Shown here piece after piece: positions 1-9,231 of a stretch of 42,831 nt of DNA. Numbering within the stretch: the first letter of the stretch is position 1; every line of letters begins with the position of its first letter. The position numbers were made by a program, and so were the translations under genes. The notes under the pieces are model-generated. The model saw only the letters and a program-made list of their open reading frames with translations, was not told where the DNA came from and did no database searches. Source of the stretch: CAZGCA01 sp964524145 (GTDB lineage: Bacteria; Hydrogenedentota; CAZGCA01); the NCBI GenBank assembly GCA_964524145.1, contig CAZGCA010000055.1:1-42831 (forward strand). The letters run 5' to 3'.

Positions 1-1272
1 GACGAAGGCGCACGCGGCGGCATGGGTAACGACATGGAACGGAAAATTCGTCAACGCAAAGAACGCTACAGATACCAAGCTCGCGACAAGCGCAACGAGC
101 CCCATGGCCTCATCGCCTGACTCTGTGTTCCTGAAATGGCTTGTGGCCGCTCTGACAGTCCGGTACATGCCCCAAAGCACCACAATCGCCCCGAGTATCC
201 CTAGTTCGCCAACAAGTTGGAGATAGTCGTTGTGGGCGCGCACAGTATCGATTTCGGTGGGCACAAGCAAGGTAGCACCGGCTTTTCGGGCGAAGTACCG
301 CGCCTGGTGCTCTTGGGTAAGGTACTTGAATGTCCCGAGCCCGGATCCCGCTATCGGTTGGTCGGCAAAGATGCTCAGGGCCGAACGCCATAGTCTCAGC
401 CGGTCATTGACACCGCGCTGCCTCAGGTCGAACGAGGAGGTTATCCGGTCGAAGATGCTCGTGTCGCCGGATGTCAGACCGGGGACGACGGATTGAACCA
501 GGAAGACGATCAGCAAAATGGCGCAAGCAGCACCAAGATGCAGCCGGTTCCGGTGTAGGACCGGTCGCAGCTTTGCCGAACTCAGGCTCAGCACCAGTGC
601 GATGGGGAGTGATATCCCCAAGCTCAGCCAGACACCCCTCGTGCCGCACGCGAAGATCGCGAAGAGCGTTGCGCCAACAGCGCCAAACAAGAACAGCTTG
701 CGGGCAACACGTGTCTCCGCCAACACGTACCCTATCTCGAGAGGCAGGATGATCATCAGGTACCCTGCAAGTCCGCTGTCATTGCCAAACGTGGAGTAGA
801 TGCGTTGTGGGTTACCGGGAAACTCCGGCAGCGCCCAGCCCATGAGACCCGCCAGCTGTGCTATGCCGATGACGGCCGAAACCAGGCCGCCTGCGACCAG
901 TGCCGCGATCCCGCGGCGTCTGGCGGTTTTTGTGACGAAGACATCGGCCACTATGAAGTAAAAGAGCGCGAAGGACACGACCATACCGAGCGCGCGCAAT
1001 GAGGAGTGCGTGGTGGGGGAATAGAGTAGTGAGGACGCGGACAGGAGGATAAAGGCGATGATGGGCAGATCGAGTGCTGTTCGTCGGCGCACGTGCCTGG
1101 CACTCGATATCTTTCCCGTGAGCCATACCGCAGCGAGCACGACGGTGGCGATCTGGAACAATGCCTCTTTGGGCACGAGGAACGAGGTGAATGAGAAGCT
1201 GAAGATGAGAGGTAGTGCAAAAAGCAGGGTGATCACACCCCACTGGACGATCCGGACAGTTATCGGCACCAA
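1..1272 (-). CDS. O-antigen ligase / Wzy_C family membrane protein (partial, 3' end off the window)
   Basis: Reading the minus strand from TTG at 1272 (or GTG at 1269) gives 424 codons without a stop up to the window edge, so the C-terminus is missing. The product is strongly hydrophobic with many predicted membrane segments. It carries hallmarks of the O-antigen ligase/polymerase (PF04932) family: a GSGLGTF motif, then HNDYLQLVGELGILG in the large periplasmic loop, then the late segment FFALTNFPFH. Family members transfer lipid-linked glycans in the periplasm (WaaL) or polymerise them (Wzy), and homologous proteins glycosylate pilins; sequence alone does not separate these. A purine-rich AGAGGA lies about 8 bases before the start. 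It is the last visible gene of the minus-strand serine/icd operon, 61 bases after the Trm112-like gene. I am confident of the family, less so of the exact role and start. Confidence 0.85.
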   Translation of the reverse strand, partial: MVPITVRIVQWGVITLLFALPLIFSFSFTSFLVPKEALFQIATVVLAAVWLTGKISSARHVRRRTALDLPIIAFILLSASSLLYSPTTHSSLRALGMVVSFALFYFIVADVFVTKTARRRGIAALVAGGLVSAVIGIAQLAGLMGWALPEFPGNPQRIYSTFGNDSGLAGYLMIILPLEIGYVLAETRVARKLFLFGAVGATLFAIFACGTRGVWLSLGISLPIALVLSLSSAKLRPVLHRNRLHLGAACAILLIVFLVQSVVPGLTSGDTSIFDRITSSFDLRQRGVNDRLRLWRSALSIFADQPIAGSGLGTFKYLTQEHQARYFARKAGATLLVPTEIDTVRAHNDYLQLVGELGILGAIVVLWGMYRTVRAATSHFRNTESGDEAMGLVALVASLVSVAFFALTNFPFHVVTHAAACAFV

Positions 1273-1333
1273 TGCTTCATCCTCTCGCGGCAATGAGCGA
1301 AGTCCTGGATCGAGCAAGTGCCGCAGCGTCGAA

Positions 1334-1501
1334 CTACTCGATCGTTATAGCCTCATCGATGAGCATGACAGGAATATCGTCCCTGATAGGGTACAAGAGT
1401 CTGCACGCGTCGCAGATTAGCCCGTCCTTCTCATCGTTGAGCCGTATCTCGCCCTTGCATTTCGGGCACGCCAGGATTCCCAGCAGTTCGTCGTCAATCA
1501 C
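1334..1501 (-). CDS. Trm112/YcaR-like small zinc protein
   Basis: A 55-codon gene on the minus strand from GTG at 1501 to TAG at 1334, with GGAGGG about 10 bases upstream of the start. The product has four cysteines in two CxxC pairs (C12/C15 in LACPKCKGEI and C30/C33 in ICDACRLLYP), followed by IRDDIPVML. This is the pattern of the Trm112/UPF0434 family (E. coli YcaR). Eukaryotic and archaeal Trm112 activate methyltransferases, while bacterial members are orphan zinc-ribbon proteins, often placed near envelope-glycan or lipid A genes. Here it sits 27 bases after icd and 61 bases before the O-antigen ligase, which fits the second setting. No methyltransferase partner is visible nearby. The family call is secure; the role is unknown. 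Confidence 0.85.
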   Translation of the reverse strand: MIDDELLGILACPKCKGEIRLNDEKDGLICDACRLLYPIRDDIPVMLIDEAITIE

Positions 1502-1528
1502 TGTCGGTCTACCCTCCGTTTTGCGCTG

Positions 1529-2755
<1,227 letters not shown>

Positions 2756-2773
2756 CTGTGTGGACGAGCTCCG

Positions 2774-4354
2774 CTAGAACACGACCAGCCGGGCATCGTT
2801 TATGTTGGGTATTTTCCGGATCTCGGTCAGATGCTCCTCGGAGATCGGAGCGTCAAGGTTGAGAACGGTGATCGCCTGGCCCCCCATTTTCTTTCGGCCC
2901 AGCGTCATGTTGGCGATATTGATGCCGGCGTCGCCGAGCAGCATCCCCAGCGGGCCGATGATCTTGGGTTTGTCCTCGTTGTAGATCACGAGCATGGCAC
3001 CTTCGGGAACGGCGTCTATTCGGTACCCGTCGATAAGTACAAGCCGGGCATCGTCCGTACCGAAAATCGTCCCGCCAACCTCTTGTTCACCGGCGTCCGT
3101 GACGATCTTGACGGCAACAAGATGCGCGTAGTTCAGCGTGGGGCTGCTCTTGGTCTCAACAACGTCTATCCCGTTCTCTTTGGCGAGCAAAGGTGCGTTG
3201 ACATAGTTGACCGCACCGCCAAGCTTAGACTCCATGAACCCCTTCAATATGCCTACCGTGATCGGGCCAAGCTGAGATATGGGCAGTTCGCCCTCAAAGC
3301 GAACCTGTATAGCAGACGCCTTGCCACGGGCTATCTGGGATTGGAACCGTCCGAGCTGCTCTGCGAGCCCGAGATACGGCTGCATCTCGTTGAGGTCCGC
3401 GCCTTCGAGCTGAGGCATGTTTACCGCGTTGCGCACCGTACCGGACAGGAGCGCCTCGGCGACCTGTCGCGCAATCTCGACAGCAACTGAACGTTGGGCT
3501 TCGTTTGTCGAGGCGGCCAGATGCGGCGTATGCGTCACGTTCGGCGCTTTCACCAAGGGCGAATTTGTCGGGGGTTCCGTGCCGTAGACGTCCAAACCGG
3601 CACCGGCCAAGTGTCCGCTTTCGAGCGCCTCAGCCAACGCGTCCTCGTCCACAAGCCCCCCGCGGGCGCAGTTTATCAACCGGGCGCCTTTCTTCATCAT
3701 GGCGATCCGTTCCTTGTTGACAAAGCCGCGCGTCTCATTGGTCAGCGGCATGTGCAGGGTCAGATAATCGGCGGACCGGAGCACATTTTCCAGGCTCGTA
3801 AGCTCAACGTCGAGGTTCTGCGCACGCCTCTCAGCGACAAGAGGGTCGTACGCGATAAGCCGCATGTCGAACGCGCGTGCACGCTTGGCCACCTCGCCGC
3901 CGACACGGCCGAGACCCAGTATGCCGAGTGTCTTGCCGAACAGCTCGGTCCCCGTGAACTTCTTGCGCTCCCATTTGCCGTCTTCGACCGACATGTGTGC
4001 TTCCGCAACATTGCGCGCCAGTCCCAGCATGAGCGAGAGCGTGTGTTCAGCAGTCGCAACGGTATTGCCGCCGGGAGTGTTCATGACGATGATGCCGCGC
4101 CGAGTTGCCGCATCGAGGTTCACATTGTCGATACCCACGCCCGCGCGGCCTATCACCCGAAGACGGTCGGCTCGTTCGATGACCGTCGGGTTCACCTCGG
4201 TCTGGCTGCGCACTATCAGGCCGTCATACTCGCCGATAATGTCGCAGAGTTCGTCTTCGCTGAGTCCCGGCTTGAGGTCGACCTCGATCCCGGCCTCTTT
4301 GAGCGCAGCAATCCCGTCGTCGGCAAGGTTATCGCTCACCAGTACCTTTACCAT
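2774..4354 (-). CDS. serA: D-3-phosphoglycerate dehydrogenase
   Basis: First step of the phosphorylated serine pathway: 3-phosphoglycerate to 3-phosphohydroxypyruvate with NAD+. I chose ATG at 4354 because MVKVLVSDNLADDGI is the family N-terminus; it gives 526 residues, the usual long-form SerA length, and GGGAG lies about 9 bases upstream. An earlier in-frame start would run back into the aminotransferase gene. Domains in order: split substrate domain, Rossmann motif GILGLGRVGG (about 144-153), catalytic R231 (NCARGGLVDE), E260 and H278 (HTPHLAAST), an intervening ASB domain, and a C-terminal ACT domain (about 455-526) that binds serine in regulated homologues. It follows the aminotransferase by 4 bases, which strongly supports joint serine synthesis. 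Confidence 0.95.
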   Translation of the reverse strand: MVKVLVSDNLADDGIAALKEAGIEVDLKPGLSEDELCDIIGEYDGLIVRSQTEVNPTVIERADRLRVIGRAGVGIDNVNLDAATRRGIIVMNTPGGNTVATAEHTLSLMLGLARNVAEAHMSVEDGKWERKKFTGTELFGKTLGILGLGRVGGEVAKRARAFDMRLIAYDPLVAERRAQNLDVELTSLENVLRSADYLTLHMPLTNETRGFVNKERIAMMKKGARLINCARGGLVDEDALAEALESGHLAGAGLDVYGTEPPTNSPLVKAPNVTHTPHLAASTNEAQRSVAVEIARQVAEALLSGTVRNAVNMPQLEGADLNEMQPYLGLAEQLGRFQSQIARGKASAIQVRFEGELPISQLGPITVGILKGFMESKLGGAVNYVNAPLLAKENGIDVVETKSSPTLNYAHLVAVKIVTDAGEQEVGGTIFGTDDARLVLIDGYRIDAVPEGAMLVIYNEDKPKIIGPLGMLLGDAGINIANMTLGRKKMGGQAITVLNLDAPISEEHLTEIRKIPNINDARLVVF

Positions 4355-4358
4355 ACCG

Positions 4359-5492
4359 TCAAACTCCCGCAAACGCCTCTTGGACGGCCGCAACGCCGCT
4401 GCCTGGCTTGACAGCCGCGCCATTTCGCAACAGTGCCAGTTCGAGCGCCGATACCGCGGTCACGACATCGAAGTCGTCAACATATCCCAGATGCGCTATC
4501 CTGATTATCTTGCCCTTCAGTTTGGCCTGGCCGCCCGCAGGCGTCAGCTCCAGATCGTCCCGCAACGATGACAGCACTTTCAACCCGTCGACGCCTTGCG
4601 GCATCTTGACCGCCGTAACGATGTTTGCGGGCGATTTGCTGAAGATATCGAGCCCCATACCTGTCATTCCGGCGCGTGTCGCCATCGCCAACCGAGCGTG
4701 ACGCGCGAAGACGTTATCGATACCTTCCTCGCGGATGGTCCGCAACGTCTCCCCGAGCCCGACCACCAGGCTGACCGCAGGCGTCCACGGCGTATCGTCT
4801 TTCTCGTACGAGTCGAGGGCCCTTTCGATCGAGAAATAGTATTTCGGCAACGTTGACCGCTCGACCGCCTCACGCGCTTTGCTGCTGACCGAGATGAACG
4901 ACAACCCGGGCGGCAACATCAACCCTTTCTGCGAGCCCGCAATGACGCAGTCCACGTGCCAATCGTCCGCACGCAACTCGTCACCGCCCAGCGCGCTTAT
5001 CGCGTCAACCACCAGCACCGCGCCCGTGTCTTTCACGACCGCGCCGACAGCCTTGATATCCGTCAAAGTAGCAGTCGACGTCTCGCACAACGTGGTGTGC
5101 ACGGATTTGATATCTCTGTTTTCGTCAAGGGCGTTGGCGATATCGTCCGGGTTGACCGCTTCGCCCCATTCCACGTCGAGACAGGCCGCGTTGACGCCGT
5201 ACGCCTCGCAGATCTCGCCCCAACGTTCGCCGAACTTGCCGCCGCGCACGACGAGCGCCTGGTCGCCCTGGCACAACAGGTTCGAGACAGCCGCCTCCAT
5301 CGCGCCGGTCCCCGAACCCGCGAACGTCAGAACCGGGTTCTCGGTTTGGAACAGGTACTTGAGCCCTTCGTTGACCTCGTGAAACAGCTCCCTGAACGCG
5401 GGCGTCCGGTGATGGAACGCCGGCCGCGCCATCGCCAGCAACGTCTCCGGCGCGACAGGAGTTGGTCCCGGTGCCATCAATCTCGGTTTCAT
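4359..5492 (-). CDS. class V aminotransferase, likely phosphoserine/serine-pyruvate type
   Basis: A PLP-dependent aminotransferase of fold type I, 377 residues. It has the phosphate-binding GSGTGAMEA loop (about 59-67), the PLP-ring aspartate in VVDAISALGG (D163) and the Schiff-base lysine in GSQKGLMLPPG (K189). It resembles the serine-pyruvate/alanine-glyoxylate branch (also annotated as small subunit of soluble hydrogenase) rather than classical SerC. Because it lies 4 bases upstream of serA, its likely cellular role is amination of 3-phosphohydroxypyruvate to phosphoserine, as proposed for similar gene pairs in other anaerobes. That role is inferred from context; transamination of pyruvate or glyoxylate remains possible. 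It is first in the operon, behind a TTGACA promoter and an unusually long leader of about 138 bases. Confidence 0.88.
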   Translation of the reverse strand: MKPRLMAPGPTPVAPETLLAMARPAFHHRTPAFRELFHEVNEGLKYLFQTENPVLTFAGSGTGAMEAAVSNLLCQGDQALVVRGGKFGERWGEICEAYGVNAACLDVEWGEAVNPDDIANALDENRDIKSVHTTLCETSTATLTDIKAVGAVVKDTGAVLVVDAISALGGDELRADDWHVDCVIAGSQKGLMLPPGLSFISVSSKAREAVERSTLPKYYFSIERALDSYEKDDTPWTPAVSLVVGLGETLRTIREEGIDNVFARHARLAMATRAGMTGMGLDIFSKSPANIVTAVKMPQGVDGLKVLSSLRDDLELTPAGGQAKLKGKIIRIAHLGYVDDFDVVTAVSALELALLRNGAAVKPGSGVAAVQEAFAGV

Positions 5493-5636
5493 CTCAATCC
5501 ATCCGCAATATGCTGCCTGCTAATCCGGCCACAATCTCCATTGAAAACAAAGAGGCTGCCAGCTAGTACGGCTCGAAGACGCGATATACGGAGTCCACGA
5601 CCGAAGAGCCTCGCCACCTCCCGCACCACGCGTATT

Positions 5637-5665
5637 ACAATACCAAACCCCCATCCCCGTGTCAA
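5637..5665 (-). promoter_or_regulatory. sigma70-type promoter of the aminotransferase-serA-icd operon
   Basis: On the minus strand, TTGACA (5665-5660) and TATTGT (5642-5637) are separated by 17 bases. Transcription would begin near 5630, leaving a leader of about 138 bases before the ATG at 5492. The -35 is perfect and the -10 matches 4 of 6 consensus positions. Confidence 0.6.
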
Positions 5666-5887
5666 GATGACCCCGGTGGAAGAACCGCTCTGCGAAACCC
5701 ACAGGCCGGTCGAGGCCGGCTTACTGCAGCAGGGGTGCGCTTCTAAAGCCCTCTCACCCCAGCCCTGAGACTAAACTGTTACCGATGTGTCGGTTGACAC
5801 AAGGGGCGTAGTTCTTGCCGGTGGGAACGCCGGGTGCTACCCTCGAACTCCTTTGATGACGTAGGTCCGAAAGACACAATCCTCGTA

Positions 5888-5970
5888 GTCCCGCAGGGAC
5901 AATTGATAATAGCCCAGCAATTCATTGCTGGGTTCGCGAAAACCCAGGACCCAGATAGTCCCGGAGGGAC
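5888..5970. repeat. cluster of short palindromes, REP-like
   Basis: Three compact inverted repeats within 83 bases: GTCCC-GCA-GGGAC (5888-5900), CCCAGCAA-TTCA-TTGCTGGG (5913-5932) and GTCCC-GGA-GGGAC (5958-5970). The first and third are near-identical units. Stems of 5-8 base pairs with 3-4 base loops in non-coding DNA resemble REP/RAYT-associated elements. A second, larger cluster of the same style is at 40749-40948. Confidence 0.65.
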
Positions 5971-6131
5971 GACTGAAGCCGGTTGTCGGGTGGACCATGT
6001 TTCAGCCGTTTCATGGGACCATTGCCTGTTGGCGTGAGTAGTCTTGGGGATTCGCGCTGGATTGTTCGATTTGGGATTGCGCGCGCGAGCACGAACACGG
6101 TGGGTGGCAAGTGCCAGCCAAGATGGTGCGC

Positions 6132-6160
6132 TTGACAACGGTGAACCATCAGACTACAAT
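6132..6160 (+). promoter_or_regulatory. sigma70-type promoter of tRNA-Leu
   Basis: Perfect TTGACA (6132-6137), a 17-base spacer and TACAAT (6155-6160). The predicted transcription start near 6167 lies about 8 bases before the tRNA 5' end. Confidence 0.8.
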
Positions 6161-6174
6161 AATGTGGGAGCAGT

Positions 6175-6261
6175 GCCGAAGTGGCGGAACTGGCAGACGC
6201 GCTGCGTTCAGGGCGCAGTGGGCTTTTGCCCGTGGGGGTTCAAATCCCCCCTTCGGCACCA
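6175..6261 (+). tRNA. tRNA-Leu (anticodon CAG)
   Basis: Reads CUG codons. The acceptor stem GCCGAAG pairs with CTTCGGC, followed by discriminator A and an encoded CCA (6259-6261). The anticodon arm is CTGCG-TTCAGGG-CGCAG, putting CAG at positions 34-36. A long variable arm (GGGCTTTTGCCC region) marks a class II tRNA, and the T arm GGGGG-TTCAAAT-CCCCC is intact. It stands alone with its own promoter, convergent with hemC. Confidence 0.97.
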
Positions 6262-6407
6262 TCGCATTCTATCGAGCAAGAGAGGCGAGCTCGACCTCAA
6301 CAAACTCTTGGCCGGCACCCCCCGGTAAGCGCCGCGGCCCAAGTCGGCAGATCACTCTCACACAAGCTTAAGTCTGGCATCCGTCGTCGTCTGAAGAGTT
6401 TCGCTGT

Positions 6408-7334
6408 TTACAGTGTGGGTGCCTTCTCGATGATCTCGGCCCCGCCCATGTCGATAAGCTTGCGGCTCAGGCTTTCTGCAACGGCGGCAGCATTCTCGGT
6501 AGCGCCGGATTCGTCGGCGGTGACGAACTCCTGACCGTCAGGACTGGACACCCTGCCGATCATGGTTATCGTGCCGTCCCCCACGGTTGCCAGCACGCCG
6601 ACGGGCGCGTGACATCCACAGGCGAGCGAGGTTATGACGCTGCGTTCGGCCTCGACGGCAACCCTCGTCGTCATGTGATCGAGATGCCGGACGAGCTCCG
6701 CCGTTGATGCGCCGGCAGCTTCCTCGCACATCTCTATCCCAAGCGCGCCTTGTGCGGCGGCAGGAACCATGATGCGGGTGGGGAACTCCTCGCTTATACG
6801 GTCCGCCAAGCCAAGCCGGACGAGACCCGCTCCCGCAACGACTATCGCATCGTAGTCCCCACTATCAAGTTTTCTCAGCCGGGTGTCAATGTTGCCGCGC
6901 AGGTCCGCAACCTCGACGCCCAGGAAGTGCGCGAGCAGCTGGGCTCGTCGGCGCAGGCTGCTCGTTCCTACACGTTTACCGGCCCCAAGGTCCTGCAGCC
7001 GCAGATCGCCGCGAGACACGAGCACGTCGGCCGGGTTCTCGCGTCGCGTGACGGCGGCTATGCTGAGCCCCGGCTCGAGGTCGACAGGCAGATCCTTGAG
7101 GCTGTGTACGGCAACGTCGATAGAGCCATCGATCAGACACCGCTCAAGCTCGGCCGTGAAAAACCCCTTCCCGCCGACCTCAGGCAGCGGCCGGTCAGTT
7201 ATCGCGTCGCCCCGGGTCTTGATGATGCGCTGCTCGACGTCGAGCGACGGATCGACCGCGCGCAACTGTTGGGCGACCCATTGGGATTGGGCAAGGGCGA
7301 GTTTGCTGCCCCGGGTACCGATGATCAGCCGCAC
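6408..7334 (-). CDS. hemC: hydroxymethylbilane synthase (porphobilinogen deaminase)
   Basis: Polymerises four porphobilinogen molecules into hydroxymethylbilane, the common precursor of heme, siroheme and corrinoids. The 308-residue length is normal. The N-terminus IIGTRGSKLALAQS is the family signature. The dipyrromethane cofactor attaches to the cysteine of ACGCHAPVG (C241). Other conserved pieces include HSLKDLP and the GTSSLRRRAQL substrate-binding arginines. It is the last gene of the operon, 12 bases after the precorrin-2 dehydrogenase, so both tetrapyrrole steps are probably co-expressed. hemA, hemB and uroporphyrinogen synthase are not in the window. Confidence 0.96.
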   Translation of the reverse strand: MRLIIGTRGSKLALAQSQWVAQQLRAVDPSLDVEQRIIKTRGDAITDRPLPEVGGKGFFTAELERCLIDGSIDVAVHSLKDLPVDLEPGLSIAAVTRRENPADVLVSRGDLRLQDLGAGKRVGTSSLRRRAQLLAHFLGVEVADLRGNIDTRLRKLDSGDYDAIVVAGAGLVRLGLADRISEEFPTRIMVPAAAQGALGIEMCEEAAGASTAELVRHLDHMTTRVAVEAERSVITSLACGCHAPVGVLATVGDGTITMIGRVSSPDGQEFVTADESGATENAAAVAESLSRKLIDMGGAEIIEKAPTL

Positions 7335-7346
7335 TCGGTTGCCTCC

Positions 7347-7991
7347 CTATCGGTCGTAGAGTCGCCTCATCTCCCGTTTCATCTCGGCAGGCCCTTTGAA
7401 TTGCAGAATCGCGAGGAACTTTGGGTCTGCAAGCTCGGTGAGTATCTCGGTCCTTCGTTTCGGGTCCGGCAGCGATTCGATCACTTCCCGCCGGACATCC
7501 CGCACCACGTCGAGGAATCGGCTGTAATCGTCGCCGAACTGCGTTTCGAGTTCGGTCCGGAGACGTTTTGCAAGCGCCGGCGACACGCCCGACGTTGACA
7601 CGCTGACGAGCAAGGCACCCCGTCTGACAGCGGCGGGGACGATGAAGTTGCACAGGTCGGGTTTGTCTACAACGTTCACGAGAATACCGTGCTCCCGGGC
7701 AAGCTCTGCGACTGTCGCGTTGAGGTGGTGCTCGTCGGACGCGCTTATGACAAGGAACACCCCGTCAAGATCATCGGGTTGGAACGGTCTACGGGCGATC
7801 TCAACACCGTTGGCCGCCTCGATCTCGGGACAGACCTCGGGGGCCACAACCCTCACCCGTGCCCCGCATTCGGTCAAGGAGCCCACCTTACGCGCGGCCA
7901 CCGTACCGCCGCCGACCACCAGGCACAGCTTCTCCGCAAGGTCGAGACAAACGGGATAGTAACGGTGCTCCTCCGTGCCCTTCTTGGACAT
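7347..7991 (-). CDS. precorrin-2 dehydrogenase / sirohydrochlorin ferrochelatase family protein
   Basis: Homologous to the N-terminal half of CysG and to Met8p: NAD+-dependent oxidation of precorrin-2 to sirohydrochlorin, in some members also iron insertion to siroheme. The 214-residue protein begins YYPVCLDLAEKLCLVVGGGTVAARKV, with the Rossmann GGGTVAARK motif (about 27-35). It continues with VVDKPDLCNFIVPA and VSVSTSGVSPALAKRLR, both typical of the family. It lacks the C-terminal methyltransferase domain of full CysG, so uroporphyrinogen methylation must be done by another protein. It sits 2 bases from the L,D-transpeptidase gene and 12 bases before hemC. A siroheme role fits an anaerobe with assimilatory sulfite reduction; corrinoid synthesis is an alternative. 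Confidence 0.92.
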   Translation of the reverse strand: MSKKGTEEHRYYPVCLDLAEKLCLVVGGGTVAARKVGSLTECGARVRVVAPEVCPEIEAANGVEIARRPFQPDDLDGVFLVISASDEHHLNATVAELAREHGILVNVVDKPDLCNFIVPAAVRRGALLVSVSTSGVSPALAKRLRTELETQFGDDYSRFLDVVRDVRREVIESLPDPKRRTEILTELADPKFLAILQFKGPAEMKREMRRLYDR

Positions 7992-7993
7992 CT

Positions 7994-9145
7994 TTACTCC
8001 TGGATAGTAACGTGTGTGCCGAGCGTAACGAGATCGAAAAGCTGTTCCGCCTCAGCGGGATACATCCGCGGGCAGCCGCGAGACGACGCCTTGCCGACAG
8101 TGCTCGGATCGATCGTGCCGTGGATCCCCAGATCCGTCGGCAGTCCTTCCGCCGCGGGTTCGAGCCCCATCCAGCGTGTACCGAGCTCGTTCTCAGGGTC
8201 GAGCGGCGGATACACCTTGCCGTGCGGGCTGTACCACGTGGGGTTAACCTGTTTCGTCTTGATCAGGTACTCTCCGGGCGTCGTCGGGCGTTCCGGCCGG
8301 CCGATGCCGATCAGATACTTCTTGAAGAACCGATCCCCATCGAGCAACGTGAGCGAAAACTCCGAGAGATCGATGAGTATCCGGAACTGTTTCGGTGTTA
8401 TCTTGAGCGTGCGATTGATCCTCAAGCCCGACGGGTTCGCGATGCCGTTCGCTTTCAGTATCAACGCCTGGGTGGTGTTAAACTTGTCGCCGATCGAGCT
8501 GACACTGTCGCCCTGCTTGACAGTATAGAGCTCCGCATCCTCGGTCTTGCGCGACGAGAATATCAACCTCACGTTTATATCGCCCAAGAGCTTCTCGGCA
8601 GCTTTGCGCGCTTCGGAACCTTTTGCGGCCCTCTCGAGCGCTTCCCGGTACGACGAGCGGGCCTCTTCGAGATCGCCCCCGGCTTCCTTCAGTCTTCCCA
8701 ACCCGCAGAGCGCCCGTGAGGCGTATACGACGTCTCTGCGAACACGCGTGTAATGGGTGCGAGCCGCCTCAGCGTCCCCCTGCGTCTCATAACAGAGCCC
8801 AAGATGGTAGGTGGCTTCGGGTACTCTTGCTCCCTCCGGGTACTCGTCGAGAAGTCTCTGCCAGTGCGCCATCGCTCCGGCGGAATCGTTGTTCTGTTCG
8901 CATATTTCCCCGAGCCTTCCGAGCGCGGACTCCGAGCACTCTGCAATAACCCCTTTGTTCGCGACCGCCTTGTACAGCTCGCGGGCTTTCTCGAACTCCC
9001 CATTCTCGAAGAAATGTTCGGCCAGACTCAGATCAGCCCGCGCCCGCCCTTCCGCCTTCCTCTTTCCGAGGACAACCAGCCCTACGACCGCGGCAACGAG
9101 CAGCGCCGGCACCAATACGTACAGCAGAACCGACCGTATTCTCAC
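7994..9145 (-). CDS. TPR-LysM-L,D-transpeptidase (YkuD), membrane-anchored
   Basis: A peptidoglycan cross-linking (3-3) enzyme acting outside the inner membrane. The 383-residue protein starts at GTG 9145 with a membrane anchor (about residues 5-27). TPR-like helices follow (about 37-185, e.g. GEFEKARELYKAVA), then a LysM peptidoglycan-binding domain (YTVKQGDSVSSIGDKF, about 207-250) and a C-terminal YkuD domain (about 255-382). The catalytic signature is intact: IHGT (H342) and SSRGCPRM (C358, R360). TPRs ahead of LysM-YkuD are not the commonest layout and may mediate partner binding. It follows the kinase gene by 86 bases and precedes the tetrapyrrole genes by 2 bases, an odd functional mix. 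Confidence 0.93.
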   Translation of the reverse strand: MRIRSVLLYVLVPALLVAAVVGLVVLGKRKAEGRARADLSLAEHFFENGEFEKARELYKAVANKGVIAECSESALGRLGEICEQNNDSAGAMAHWQRLLDEYPEGARVPEATYHLGLCYETQGDAEAARTHYTRVRRDVVYASRALCGLGRLKEAGGDLEEARSSYREALERAAKGSEARKAAEKLLGDINVRLIFSSRKTEDAELYTVKQGDSVSSIGDKFNTTQALILKANGIANPSGLRINRTLKITPKQFRILIDLSEFSLTLLDGDRFFKKYLIGIGRPERPTTPGEYLIKTKQVNPTWYSPHGKVYPPLDPENELGTRWMGLEPAAEGLPTDLGIHGTIDPSTVGKASSRGCPRMYPAEAEQLFDLVTLGTHVTIQE

Positions 9146-9231
9146 AACGTGTTCCTTTCAATTCCTCGGCAACAACAGCCGCCGGTTTCTCCCGGAGTCA
9201 ACGTCGGGTAATGCGCTGTCCCGGTGTGGGT

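Larger units (their letters stand above)
5493..6174. other. gene-free intergenic stretch with leader, palindromic repeats and tRNA promoter
   Basis: No convincing coding sequence on either strand in about 680 bases. The left part (5493-5636) is the untranslated leader of the serine operon. The middle (about 5770-6050) is repeat-like, with several short palindromes listed separately and a segment at about 5778-5805 that looks like a worn mobile-element end (ACTGTTACCGATGTGTCGG followed by TTGACACA). The right end holds the tRNA-Leu promoter. The short open frames here have no recognisable motif or ribosome site. Confidence 0.6.

Noticed and set aside
5770..5805. Insertion sequence end
   Set aside because: The segment resembles a worn transposon terminus but there is no transposase, partner end or target duplication.
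6262..6407. tRNA-associated integration site (att)
   Set aside because: No repeat of the tRNA 3' end and no integrase gene beyond the housekeeping xerC were seen.
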